DNA from: Roseihalotalea indica
GTDB lineage: Bacteria > Bacteroidota > Bacteroidia > Cytophagales > Cyclobacteriaceae
Assembly: GCF_022458895.1 (NCBI RefSeq)
Contig: NZ_JAINFL010000003.1
Coordinates: 62,001 to 126,000 of the forward strand
DNA: 64,000 nt
Direction of reading: 5' to 3'
In this document: piece by piece, positions 1-8,919 of the stretch
How the letters are laid out: the number at the start of each line of letters is the position of its first letter
Numbering within the stretch: the stretch's first letter is position 1
The notes under the pieces: model-generated
Seen by the model: the letters and a program-made list of their open reading frames with translations, nothing else
What the model was told of the DNA's origin: nothing
Database searches by the model: none
Made by a program: the position numbers and the translations under genes

Positions 1-588
1 CTCACCAAACTGCAAATCTTCAATAATCTGGTCGTATACTTCCGACTCTGGTGACCGGCCAATCGCAAAGTCCTGGGTTTCCGGCTCCAACCGAAGCGGA
101 ACATCACCGAACAAGCGTACCAGATGGAAGTAAGCGAGTGCCCGTAAAAAACGAGCTTCTCCAATTAAGCGATTCTTAAGCTCGGCATCCACCCCCTCAA
201 TCTCCCGGCTTTCTAGCTGGCTGATGACCAGATTGGCCCGGTTAATGACCTGGTATCCGCCCCGCCAGATATTACCAACGCGGCTAATACCGGTAGAGCC
301 CATCTCGTACCGGCTGGCCGGAGCCTGACTGCCTCTCCCGTAGATGTAATCAGAGAATAATTCCAGGTTGCCTAGTAACCACCATCCGTACAGGTTGTCC
401 TGGTGGAATGGCTTGTAGATGCCGGAGGTAGCGGCTATGACTCCTTCGCGGCTCGAGAAGACCGCATCTTGTGACAGAAAGGTGCGAGGTTCTTCTTCCA
501 ACGCTTCTTCACTGCATCCGCTAGCCACCAGTAGTAGCAGGGCCAATGCGGTGCCGGTTAATGCAGAAATGTATTTATTGATATTCAT
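1..588 (-). CDS. SusD/RagB-family outer-membrane lipoprotein (partial, C-terminus outside window)
   Basis: Surface lipoprotein that caps a SusC channel and helps capture a nutrient oligomer. The reading frame begins with ATG at 588 and is still open at base 1, so only the first 196 residues are seen. The N-terminus is a lipoprotein signal with lipobox LLVASGC. The following residues (EEEPRTFLS..., then YRLIGEARFLRALAYFHLVRLFG-like text around residues 135-155) are the typical SusD N-terminal SusD-like_3 pattern, including the RFLRALAYF helix. It lies 31 bp downstream of a SusC gene on the same strand, so the pair is almost certainly co-transcribed. The substrate cannot be told from this fragment. 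Confidence 0.93.
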   Translation of the reverse strand, partial: MNINKYISALTGTALALLLLVASGCSEEALEEEPRTFLSQDAVFSSREGVIAATSGIYKPFHQDNLYGWWLLGNLELFSDYIYGRGSQAPASRYEMGSTGISRVGNIWRGGYQVINRANLVISQLESREIEGVDAELKNRLIGEARFLRALAYFHLVRLFGDVPLRLEPETQDFAIGRSPESEVYDQIIEDLQFGE

Positions 589-619
589 GTTGCATGAGTT
601 TTTCTAATGTTACTATAGC

Positions 620-3600
620 TTACAGGCTTATTTTTAATCCCATAGTGAAGGTACGAGCCGAGGGGTACGTGCGCTGATCAATACCAATGCGCAGGTCGCC
701 GCTGGCAAAGGTGTTGACGTCCGGTGTATACCAGCTGTAATCGGTGAAGGTGTACAGGTTCTGGATGCTCATAAAGATATTGGCTGCCTTAATGGTTGAC
801 TGATTGAGGCTGGATACCGGTATGTTGTAGTTCAACTGTATATTCTGAATACGCAGGAACGAAGCATCTTCCAGGTAAAAATCCGAAGGACGCTGATTAA
901 GCCCGCTGGTCGCTTTGGGGTAAGGAGCATTCGGGTTCGGGTTTTCCGGGGTCCAGTGTAAATCGGCTACTTCGGCTAGCTGGTTAGAGCCGCGGTGAAA
1001 CGAGTTCATGTGTCGGTACTTGTTATTGTTCCAGATAGTTTTTCCGGCTTCTCCTACCAGCGATATTCTCAGCGACAGGTTACCGTAGCTAAAGTTGGTA
1101 GACATGCCGTAGAACATATCCGAGTAAGGGCTACCCAGAATCACCCGGTCATTATCATTGATCTCGCCATCGCCGTTGGTATCCACAAAGTTAAATACCC
1201 CTTCTTCAGTCAGCCCATCGGTTTTAAGGCCGTAGAAGGCCGAAAGTGGCTCGCCTTCCCGAACAATATTGGCTGATCCGATGATATCAATCGTTGGAGC
1301 TACAATATCTTGACCATCAGCGGTTTCAGTCACTACGTTTACGTTGCGGTAGGCATTCAGGCTAAGGTCCCAGGTGATCTTATCGTTTCGTACCAAGTCG
1401 GTACCGACCTGAATTTCAAATCCGCTGTTACGGGTTGAACCAATGTTTTGAATATTGGTAGTGAAACCAGAGGTAGGCGGTAGATTGACCTCGGCCAGTA
1501 AGTCACTGGTGTTTTTAACATAGTAGTCAACACTGGCCCGAATTCTTTCCTGCCAGAAGCCGATTTCCAGACCAGCATTAAATTCTTCAGTAGTTTCCCA
1601 TCTCAAATCAGGGTTACCTAAATTGTTTGCAGCAAAACCGCTGGTAGGAGTTCCGCCGAATCCCAGGCTTACGTCGGTAAACCGTTGTAGCGACTGGTAA
1701 GGAGATATCGCCTGATTTCCTGACAGGCCATAGCTCAACCGGAGTTTTAAGTTTGACATCCCACTTACGTTATTCCGAATGAAGTCCTCTTCCGATACAC
1801 GCCAGGCAAAGGCACCGGAAGGGAAAAAGCCCCATTTATTGCCCGCCCCGAAGCGAGATGAACCATCCGCTCGTCCCGAAAGGGTAAACAGATACTTATC
1901 ATCAAGAACGTAGTTAATCCGACCTAACCAGGAAATAAGCGTCCATTCGTTGAATCCATTATCGGGTGCTGAGTAATTTTCACCTGAACCCAGTATGTTG
2001 TTTTGTAGCTCGTCCGTTACAAAGCCATTGGATCGACCGGTAAGATATTCGCTCTGCTCAGTTTGCCAAGTGAAACCGGCCACCACATTTAGAGAGTGAC
2101 GATTGCTGAAATCTTTGCTGTAGTTTAAGGTATTCTCATTTAGAAATGAGGTGGTATTACCGAAGCTTTTCAAACCTGATCCGGCGGGTAACCCACTTTC
2201 CAAGATCCGAGGGTTGTAATAATCTCGTTTGGTACCAACCTGATCTACACCTAGCATCACATTCAACATAAGTCCATCCATCAGAGTGTAGCTACCTGTA
2301 ACGTTGCCCAGTAAACGGTCAAGAGTACGGCGATCCATTCTTTCTTTAGCCAGGGCTACGGCATTATCGCCCGAGCTGGGGCTGAATGAAAATTGCTTGA
2401 GCGTGGCAGCGTTCACGTAACTTCCGTCAGGATTGTAGACCGAGAAGAAAGGAGGACTATTCAGCGCGCTTTCCAGTATGGCATTGTCATCAACCTCATT
2501 GTTTACCGAACGGGAAACGAAGAACCGGCCGGATACTTTAAGCTTATCGCTCACGTTCTGGTCCAGGTTCAGGCGGATGGAACCCCGCTGGAAGTCAGAC
2601 CCGATGATGATTCCGTTTTCATCAAAGTAGTTACCGGAAATCAGGTAGCGGGTTTTGTCATTACCACCCGAGAATCTCAGCGAGTGATTTTGAATCATGC
2701 CTTTTCTGAAGATCTCATCCTGCCAGTTGGTGTTGGTGGCCGCCAGCGAATCAATATTATCGAAGATGATGGGAAGGCCATCGTTGATGTTTCGCTCGTT
2801 GGCAATTTCGGCAAACTGCCGGCTGTTCATCATGTCCAGTTGGTTTTGGATTTCGCGATAGCCGAAAGAGGTTTCAAATTCTATTACATTGCCGCCTTCT
2901 TTGCCTTGCTTGGTGGTAATCAGAATAACCCCGTTGCTACCTCGGGAACCGTAAATGGCTGTAGCCGAAGCATCTTTTAAGACCTCAATAGAGGCAATAT
3001 CGCCGGGGTTCAGCGTAGACAGCAGGTTCGTGCTGCCATTATTGCCCCCCTGAATCGGCACTCCGTCTACCACATACAAAGGGTCATTGCTACCAATGAC
3101 TGAGTTATTACCCCGGATTCGCACAATCATGTTTCCCCCGGGGGCACCGCTGCCCGAAGTAACATTTACCCCGGCTACTTTACCCTGCAAGCCCTGGGTT
3201 ACGTTGGCGATCGGCTCATTCTCAAAATCCTTAGGCTCTACCGAGCTTACCGAACCAGTCACGTCACTCTTTTTCTGCGATCCATAGCCAATCACTACCA
3301 CCTCCGAAAGTGACTGAATATCAGGGGATAGTGCCAGGTTAATGGTTGAACGACCGCTGATGCTTTCCTCTACCGTTTCATAACCAATGGAAGAAAATAC
3401 CAGTGTGGTTACATCATCGCTCACGGTCAGGCGATAGTTTCCCTCTACATCGGTGACGGTACCAGTAGTGGTGCCCTGCGCCAGAATATTCACACCAGGT
3501 AACGACTCACCCGTAGACAAATCAGTCACCTGCCCGCTGATGGTTTGTTCCACGGCGGTCCTGTAGGTTTGAACCGACGCTTTGCTTTGCGGAATAAGCA

Positions 3601-3997
3601 CAGCAGGGAAGACAATAGGAGTGTCATTGAGCATGGATTGCTTCTTTACTTTGCGTAAAGACTTCTGCTTCGTTTCCGGATAAATGACGTACGTATTCTG
3701 ATCAAACTGCTCAAAAGTTAATTGAAGTGGTTTTAGGATGCGTATTAGTACCGTCTCCAGATTATCTTTTGTTTGACTTACCTCGGTATCAGTAACTCGC
3801 TTGTGCTGTAGCAATTCCTGGTCATAGCTAAACCGGGTCTGATACTGTTTTTCCAGCTTTTCCAGCACATTAACGAGCAAGGTGCTGGTTCGTTGCCGAG
3901 GAGGCGGATCCTCTCGGAGAAGTTCGGCTAAAGGGGATTGTCCGTAGCTGGGTAGCCATACGATGGCCAGCCACACCCATAGTAGTGATCTAAACAT
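620..3997 (-). CDS. SusC/RagA TonB-dependent transporter with N-terminal STN signalling domain
   Basis: Outer-membrane transporter that imports a substrate using TonB energy and also signals inwards. Domain order over 1125 residues: signal peptide (1-20), STN domain (about 28-113), carboxypeptidase-D-like domain (about 152-232, beginning ISGQVTD), a TonB-box-like stretch VVVIGYG (about 234-240), plug (about 243-365, with the SusC signature around DASATAIYGSRGSNG), then a beta-barrel ending in a terminal hydrophobic residue. STN domains of this kind bind the periplasmic part of a FecR anti-sigma factor. A FecR gene lies 32 bp upstream and an ECF sigma gene beyond it, so the transporter probably senses its own substrate and induces the locus. 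It is followed by SusD. Confidence 0.96.
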   Translation of the reverse strand: MFRSLLWVWLAIVWLPSYGQSPLAELLREDPPPRQRTSTLLVNVLEKLEKQYQTRFSYDQELLQHKRVTDTEVSQTKDNLETVLIRILKPLQLTFEQFDQNTYVIYPETKQKSLRKVKKQSMLNDTPIVFPAVLIPQSKASVQTYRTAVEQTISGQVTDLSTGESLPGVNILAQGTTTGTVTDVEGNYRLTVSDDVTTLVFSSIGYETVEESISGRSTINLALSPDIQSLSEVVVIGYGSQKKSDVTGSVSSVEPKDFENEPIANVTQGLQGKVAGVNVTSGSGAPGGNMIVRIRGNNSVIGSNDPLYVVDGVPIQGGNNGSTNLLSTLNPGDIASIEVLKDASATAIYGSRGSNGVILITTKQGKEGGNVIEFETSFGYREIQNQLDMMNSRQFAEIANERNINDGLPIIFDNIDSLAATNTNWQDEIFRKGMIQNHSLRFSGGNDKTRYLISGNYFDENGIIIGSDFQRGSIRLNLDQNVSDKLKVSGRFFVSRSVNNEVDDNAILESALNSPPFFSVYNPDGSYVNAATLKQFSFSPSSGDNAVALAKERMDRRTLDRLLGNVTGSYTLMDGLMLNVMLGVDQVGTKRDYYNPRILESGLPAGSGLKSFGNTTSFLNENTLNYSKDFSNRHSLNVVAGFTWQTEQSEYLTGRSNGFVTDELQNNILGSGENYSAPDNGFNEWTLISWLGRINYVLDDKYLFTLSGRADGSSRFGAGNKWGFFPSGAFAWRVSEEDFIRNNVSGMSNLKLRLSYGLSGNQAISPYQSLQRFTDVSLGFGGTPTSGFAANNLGNPDLRWETTEEFNAGLEIGFWQERIRASVDYYVKNTSDLLAEVNLPPTSGFTTNIQNIGSTRNSGFEIQVGTDLVRNDKITWDLSLNAYRNVNVVTETADGQDIVAPTIDIIGSANIVREGEPLSAFYGLKTDGLTEEGVFNFVDTNGDGEINDNDRVILGSPYSDMFYGMSTNFSYGNLSLRISLVGEAGKTIWNNNKYRHMNSFHRGSNQLAEVADLHWTPENPNPNAPYPKATSGLNQRPSDFYLEDASFLRIQNIQLNYNIPVSSLNQSTIKAANIFMSIQNLYTFTDYSWYTPDVNTFASGDLRIGIDQRTYPSARTFTMGLKISL

Positions 3998-4029
3998 AAT
4001 AGATTGTTTTAAAGTAGTTTTAAATAATA

Positions 4030-5046
4030 CTAAGGTCTTTTTTGGCGAGGGTGCAATACTACCTTATTGCTCCGCCGTTCTATCGTTAGTTGAAATACTT
4101 TTTCCATTTGTCCCAATAAGGCTTCTACATTGTCGGAAGCTACCCGGCCGTGAAACCGCTTTTGAGCCAGGGTGGTATCGGTCATGACAATATGCAAGCC
4201 GTAATTGTCTTCCAGCATTTGGGCAATATCAGCTACCGTTGTGCCATTAAATACCAGTTCGTCGCTTGTCCAGGCGGTATACTCTGCCGTATTTACCTGC
4301 TTTTGAATATATTGGACTGTGTCTAGCTCTACCAGGTCGCCCGGCTGCATGGTAATATGATCGGCCACCGCTTTGTTGGGTGGGTATAATGTGACTTTAC
4401 CTGTACTGAGCACCACCTGCGCTTTTCCCCGGCGTTGGTTCACGTTAAATGTAGTGCCCAGCACTTCTACCGTAACGGCATTGGTTTGCACCAGAAATTT
4501 GCGATGGTTCCGGGTGTGTTGCACATCAAAGTAGGCTTCGCCCTCAAGAATCACCTTACGGTCTTCATGTCTGTTCCAGTCATCTTCATAACTAAGACTA
4601 GAGTTTGCATTGAGCATAACCGTGGAGCTATCCGGAAGAATTATTTTTTTGGTTTCCCCATAGGCCGTCTGGTAGCTGACTGTTTGCGCCGAGGCAATCC
4701 ACCAGAAAACCAGCGCGCTCATCAGCAACAGGCCGGTTGCACTGGCGGCTACCCGTAACCATACCGCTCGCCGGGCCTTCGAGGTAAAGCGGGATGTCTG
4801 CTGATGACGGTTTTGCAACTGATGCCACATAGACTGCACCTCCTGATCGGTAAGCTGAGCCTGATTTTGGTTAGCCTGAGTTTCCTGAATCAAGAATCGG
4901 GCTTTTTCTACCAACTCGGCACGATCAGGGCGGTGGGCCTGCCACTCCTTCCACTGCCGATCAAGGGCGGGAGTAGGATGGGTTACCCACCGGACAAACA
5001 GGTCATCCAGTAATAAATCTTCTAGCGTACGTTGGGCATTGTCCAT
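4030..5046 (-). CDS. FecR-family anti-sigma factor
   Basis: Inner-membrane regulator that holds an ECF sigma factor until the STN domain of a transporter signals. The 338 residues comprise an N-terminal cytoplasmic region (residues 1-90, with ELVEKARFLI), a single membrane segment (about 93-115, VAASATGLLLMSALVFWWIA), a FecR domain (about 120-220, with YGETKKIILPDSSTVMLNANS and VEVLGTTFNV) and a C-terminal DUF4974-like domain (about 260-335, FNGTTVADIAQMLEDNYG). This is the standard Bacteroidota architecture. It sits between the sigma gene (206 bp upstream) and the STN-SusC gene (32 bp downstream), which fits a sigma/FecR/STN-SusC trans-envelope relay. Confidence 0.95.
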   Translation of the reverse strand: MDNAQRTLEDLLLDDLFVRWVTHPTPALDRQWKEWQAHRPDRAELVEKARFLIQETQANQNQAQLTDQEVQSMWHQLQNRHQQTSRFTSKARRAVWLRVAASATGLLLMSALVFWWIASAQTVSYQTAYGETKKIILPDSSTVMLNANSSLSYEDDWNRHEDRKVILEGEAYFDVQHTRNHRKFLVQTNAVTVEVLGTTFNVNQRRGKAQVVLSTGKVTLYPPNKAVADHITMQPGDLVELDTVQYIQKQVNTAEYTAWTSDELVFNGTTVADIAQMLEDNYGLHIVMTDTTLAQKRFHGRVASDNVEALLGQMEKVFQLTIERRSNKVVLHPRQKRP

Positions 5047-5252
5047 ACCAGTTCCATTGACTATTTGACAAAAAGTCGCATTTATCTTTCCATCCCTGAT
5101 GAAAAGTAAAGGGCCCTTTTGAGCCGCTTTATATAAAGAAGAGAGAGATTGAGATTAGTGCCCCTACCCAACAGAAAAACTTTTTTATTTTTATGTTATA
5201 AGTAAAGAAATGAATGTTATTTTATGAATAGTGAAATGATATATTCGACATA

Positions 5253-5867
5253 TTAAAAAATTGCTAAATAAATAAGCCAAATAATAGTGGCGATTTTCAT
5301 AGGCACGCTTGATGGCCAGGCTTGTTTTAGATTGTGAATGGCTTTGGTCAGGAGTTTATACACCGAGCGACGATTGATATTCATCACTTCGGCAATCTCG
5401 TCGGTATTCTTATTCTGGTAGTATTTTAAAAAGACTGCTTCCTGCTGCCGGTCGGGCAATGCTTCTAGAAGTTGCTTTAGATTTAACTGGTGAGACTCGC
5501 TGGTCTGCTGGTGAATCCACTCTGATTCGTAGGAAGGCACAAGCGGTGATTGGTTCAGCGCCAGTTCTTGCGATGATGCTTTTTTAATCTGCGTGATAAT
5601 ATTGCGGCGAAGGGCAATGAACAGGTAATGACGGATATTATCGGTATCGCCCAGGCTGGTGCGGTGCTCCCACAAGTAGTAGAATAAGTCCTGAATGCAG
5701 TCTTTCACCAGGTCCCGTTCGTCGCTCAGCTTGCTTCCGTAACTAAATAGTACCCGAATGTGCTGATGATAGATCGCCGCATACGCCTCCCGATTTCCTT
5801 TCTTGAAAGCTCGCCACAGTTGTTTGTCGTTAAGTAAAGCCGTCGCTTTATCTTGGTTATGTCTCAT
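5253..5867 (-). CDS. ECF RNA polymerase sigma factor (FecI-like, Bacteroidota sigma-70 expansion family)
   Basis: Extracytoplasmic-function sigma factor expected to direct transcription of the FecR/SusCD genes downstream. I chose ATG at 5867 (MRHNQDKATALL) rather than the in-frame ATG at 5969, because the upstream 34 residues are hydrophobic and low in similarity to sigma N-termini. Region 2 is seen around residues 22-85 (LWRAFKKGNREAYAAIYHQH, DCIQDLFYYLW) and region 4 around 130-180 (LEALPDRQQEAVFLKYYQ, NTDEIAEVMNINRRSVYKLL, where the HTH lies). The C-terminal 20 residues are unusually hydrophobic (MKIATIIWLIYLAIF), which is seen in some members of this family. No FecR-like domain is fused. 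Confidence 0.93.
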   Translation of the reverse strand: MRHNQDKATALLNDKQLWRAFKKGNREAYAAIYHQHIRVLFSYGSKLSDERDLVKDCIQDLFYYLWEHRTSLGDTDNIRHYLFIALRRNIITQIKKASSQELALNQSPLVPSYESEWIHQQTSESHQLNLKQLLEALPDRQQEAVFLKYYQNKNTDEIAEVMNINRRSVYKLLTKAIHNLKQAWPSSVPMKIATIIWLIYLAIF

Positions 5868-6149
5868 TATGCCTACGGTAGTAGTTACAGCATTATGGCA
5901 ATTTATTAATAAATTGAAAAATACATCAACAAAGATGCAATAACTTTTAATAATATCGAGCCTGCCCACGATAGAGTTTCTAATCCTACTGATGCTTAGC
6001 TTGTTTTTCTTATAAATATGCTGGAAGCTTACAGAAGTAGAGAATCTCTGTTCCGGGCCGTTAGCTTTTCTCCTCGTTGATAACCTCTGCGTAGACTAGC
6101 CGTAAGTTAAAGTTTAAATAAAAGAACAGATTTCAAACAGCAATTCAAT

Positions 6150-6599
6150 ATGGCCAAGGTACAACGCGACCAACCTTCAGAAATGCATCCACTATTCCCT
6201 ACAGGCGCCTGGGAAGGTTTTTATACCTACGCAATGGGACCAGATGCGGATAAACACCAAATGCGCTGTATGCTTACGTTTAAAAACGGCACAGTGACGG
6301 GAGGTGGCAGCGATGATGTAGGAAGCTTTACGTATAAAGGTTCTTATGATACCGAACAGCTTATCTGTACTATGACCAAGCAATACCAAACTCATACGGT
6401 GTCGTATCAGGGGCAGGTCGATGAAAATGGTATCTGGGGCACCTGGAAGATGCGAGGTGGTAACGGTGGGTTTCATATCTGGCCCAAAGCAAGTGCCAAA
6501 GGAGGGGAGGCCCAGCTGGTAGAAGCGGAGGCTAAAGAAAAAGAGCAAGTACAGGAAGTTCCGGTAGTAGCACCGGAAAAGAAAGAATTAGGCTCGTAA
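6150..6599 (+). CDS. Small conserved protein of unknown function (beta-rich, WP-ending core)
   Basis: I do not recognise a named family. The 149 residues form a core of about 110 residues rich in Gly and aromatic residues, with alternating beta-like pattern: GAWEGFYTY, TFKNGTVTGGGSDDVGSFTYKGSY, TVSYQGQVDENGIWGTWKMRG, GGFHIWP. The repeated G-x-W/F-x-G pattern resembles a lipocalin-like or small beta-barrel fold, but that is only an impression. The last 35 residues are a charged Glu/Lys/Pro/Val-rich tail, probably disordered. There is no signal peptide, so it is likely cytoplasmic. It stands alone on the plus strand with about 280 bp upstream and 260 bp downstream free of genes. Confidence 0.75.
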   Translation: MAKVQRDQPSEMHPLFPTGAWEGFYTYAMGPDADKHQMRCMLTFKNGTVTGGGSDDVGSFTYKGSYDTEQLICTMTKQYQTHTVSYQGQVDENGIWGTWKMRGGNGGFHIWPKASAKGGEAQLVEAEAKEKEQVQEVPVVAPEKKELGS

Positions 6600-6860
6600 A
6601 ACCGGGCCAGACCCTCAGCCGGAAGAATCTGGCAAAATATCTGCTTTATACTTTTATGTTTACCGGAAGAGGTGCTAATTTCTGCTTTAGAGATTGTGAA
6701 ATATTGTCTGGCTTTATAAAATAAGTAGAGCGAGGTGAAAATAATTGCCAATTCATGCCTTTCTGGTAACAAAACTTCCGTATAAAAATTATTATTGCAA
6801 AGCTAATCTTGCTAATGACGCAGGGTTGGCCAGATAGGTAGGTAGACAAAATATGGGTTT

Positions 6861-7928
6861 ATGCCAGGAATGACGAAGCAAATGATGAGAGTAGTCGATT
6901 TTGAAGACATTATTAAGAGTGCCTGGGAGGAGTATGATGCCTCTCGGTCGATAGTTTCTGTAACAGACATTAGTGCCAAAGTATCCACCAATCATGTGTT
7001 TAGAGTCAAGCTGGAAAATGACGATATGGTGATCGCCAAGCTTTCATACTTTGGACGGTACGAGCATTTTGTGGAGGATCATACGCTGATTAATGCGTTA
7101 GCAAACAATCTGAATGCGCCGTACGACCATTTCCTGGCCCGCTCGCTCATGAAAGGGAATAGCCTTTACACGTATCGGTATTCTGACGGGGCCTTAAATG
7201 CCTGGGTGGTATTTTACAACCCGATCGGCGTGAAAGAAAAGCTGCCCCGGGTGCTTAACGAAGCGCAAATCAGGCGGTTGGGGCAGGAGGTTGCCAAATT
7301 TCATAAAGCTTGCTTTAAGTTAAAAAATATTCTGCCACCCTGGTCTAAAACCATTGCCATCGACATTGAGCATTTGCTGGAAATTTTAGATTCTAACAAT
7401 GGCCGTTTCGAACACCGTATGCATACGGATAGTATTCGCTATCAATGTAATCTGCTGTTCGAGAATATGGAAGCACTAGGCGCTCATGCATTACCCGTCA
7501 TACCCGTATTTGTTGATTGGAACATTGGTAACTTCTCCGTAGATGAAAACTTCCACTTTTATTCCCGTTGGGACTATGACTGGTTCCGAATGAGCTCCCG
7601 GGTTGTGGACTTCTATTTTTTCAGCCGGGTTTGTTCCTCGGTCGGAGATCGTACCAGTTTTAGTTACCTGATTGATCCGGTAATGGAAGAGCGGTTTATG
7701 TGGTTTTTAGAAGAATACCATGCCATCTATCCGTTGTCAAGGGTAGAAATACTGTTTATGAAAGAAGCCTATAGGTTTTTTATCCTTAACTATGTGATTA
7801 AAGACGGAAGGTATTTCTTTCATGAAATTTATGCTTCTCGTTTACAGCAAGAAGCTCACGCAACGTATTTTCCGGAGCTGGACGAGAAATTTAATGCCGG
7901 TAAAATCCTCGACGCCCTCGATCTATAA
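6861..7928 (+). CDS. Aminoglycoside-phosphotransferase-fold protein (kinase-like)
   Basis: Probable small-molecule kinase or kinase-like protein of the APH/choline-kinase fold, 355 residues, cytoplasmic. Visible parts: a beta-strand lysine (MVIAKLSY, about residue 56), a catalytic-loop counterpart VFVDWNIGNFS in which Asp219 and Asn224 occupy the D and N of the usual HGD-x4-N motif, and a metal-binding counterpart WDYDW followed by RVVDFYFF. The His and Gly of HGD are Phe and Val here. That is atypical, so activity is uncertain even though the Asp and Asn are kept. The start at 6861 is the first of several close Met codons. A HAD-fold gene follows 102 bp downstream on the same strand. The substrate is unknown. 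Confidence 0.8.
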   Translation: MPGMTKQMMRVVDFEDIIKSAWEEYDASRSIVSVTDISAKVSTNHVFRVKLENDDMVIAKLSYFGRYEHFVEDHTLINALANNLNAPYDHFLARSLMKGNSLYTYRYSDGALNAWVVFYNPIGVKEKLPRVLNEAQIRRLGQEVAKFHKACFKLKNILPPWSKTIAIDIEHLLEILDSNNGRFEHRMHTDSIRYQCNLLFENMEALGAHALPVIPVFVDWNIGNFSVDENFHFYSRWDYDWFRMSSRVVDFYFFSRVCSSVGDRTSFSYLIDPVMEERFMWFLEEYHAIYPLSRVEILFMKEAYRFFILNYVIKDGRYFFHEIYASRLQQEAHATYFPELDEKFNAGKILDALDL

Positions 7929-7937
7929 ATATTGTCT

Positions 7938-7959
7938 GGGAGGGTCGTTTCTCCCTCCC
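7938..7959. terminator. GC-rich hairpin after kinase-like gene
   Basis: Perfect 7-bp inverted repeat GGGAGGG / CCCTCCC with an 8-nt loop, starting 9 bp after the stop codon at 7928. There is no strong T tract after it, so it may be a weak terminator or an mRNA-stabilising hairpin. Confidence 0.45.
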
Positions 7960-8030
7960 GGTATTTCGTCCTATATTGCGCTTTTTCAGAAATTACAATT
8001 CCTGCTATTCTGCCAGATACTCTCTCCTAC

Positions 8031-8879
8031 ATGAATATTCAACAGTTTAAATCTATTGCCGCTCAGTATAAAGTTATATTTTTTGATGCCTTCGGAGTTT
8101 TAAAAAATTATGAAGGAATGATTGAAGGGGTTGAGCAAACCATGAACTTTCTACGTGAACAGAATATAGGATTTTATGTACTCACCAATGACGCTTCCCG
8201 CAGTCCCGCTGAGCTTTCGGAAAGCTTTCAACGGGTAGGCCTAAATGATATTACTCCTGATAAGATTATCTCGTCAGGCATGCTGGCCCACGAGTACCTT
8301 AACTATAAAGTGAAGCGAGGTACCGTAGCGTATTTAGGGACTCCGCAGTCAGCACATTACCTGGAAAGCCTGGAGTTGAAAACCATTTCTATCCATGATA
8401 TGGAGCTAGATCAAGCTGAACAAATTAGTGCAGTTGTCTTCCTGGATGATGAAGGATTTGACTGGCAGGAAGATCTTAATAAAGTATTGAACCTGCTGCG
8501 TCGGCGCAATGTGCCGGTGGTCGTTGCCAATTCAGACCATACCTACCCGGTTTCTAAAAGCAGGGTGGCTATTGCTGTCGGGGCTATTGCTGATATGATC
8601 GAAAGCCTGACTGGCAAGCGTTTTCTTCGCTTTGGCAAGCCCGACGCTCAGATGTTCGTCTTCGCCTATGATCATGTTCAGCCTCTTTACCCGGTGGATA
8701 AGAGCGAGATTCTGATGGTAGGAGATACCCTGGAGACAGATATTATTGGCGGAAACAAGTTTGGGTTAGATACGGTACTGGTATTGTCCGGAAATACATC
8801 GGCAGGTTTGGCCGGGCAGGCAATGCTCTCTACTGGCATTACTCCTACTTATGTCTGTGAATCTATTGCAATCGCTTAA
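8031..8879 (+). CDS. HAD-superfamily class IIA hydrolase-like protein (NagD-type fold)
   Basis: Predicted phosphatase-fold protein of 282 residues. The start at 8031 (MNIQQFK) is preferred over an in-frame ATG at 7932, which lies inside the hairpin region and would add 33 residues unlike any HAD. Motif I is FFDAFGVL (Asp19), motif II VLTNDASRS, the Lys of motif III is in RFGKPD and motif IV is MVGDTLETDIIGG. The spacing, with a large cap between motifs II and III, matches class IIA. The usual second Asp of motif I (DxD) is Phe21, as in a HAD-IIA subgroup that carries DxWGVL. This should impair classical acid/base phosphatase chemistry, so the reaction is unclear. It may be co-transcribed with the kinase-like gene before it. 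Confidence 0.88.
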   Translation: MNIQQFKSIAAQYKVIFFDAFGVLKNYEGMIEGVEQTMNFLREQNIGFYVLTNDASRSPAELSESFQRVGLNDITPDKIISSGMLAHEYLNYKVKRGTVAYLGTPQSAHYLESLELKTISIHDMELDQAEQISAVVFLDDEGFDWQEDLNKVLNLLRRRNVPVVVANSDHTYPVSKSRVAIAVGAIADMIESLTGKRFLRFGKPDAQMFVFAYDHVQPLYPVDKSEILMVGDTLETDIIGGNKFGLDTVLVLSGNTSAGLAGQAMLSTGITPTYVCESIAIA

Positions 8880-8919
8880 GCACTTTTTAAGTATCTACAA
8901 ATTGTATTGGTAAGTAACG

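Noticed and set aside
5868..5969. Upstream start for the ECF sigma factor
   Set aside because: The added 34 residues are hydrophobic and unlike sigma region 1/2; MRHNQDK at 5867 gives the expected family length.
7932..8030. In-frame upstream ATG that would add 33 residues to the HAD protein
   Set aside because: The added residues do not resemble a HAD N-terminus and the region carries a hairpin and promoter-like sequence; start placed at 8031.
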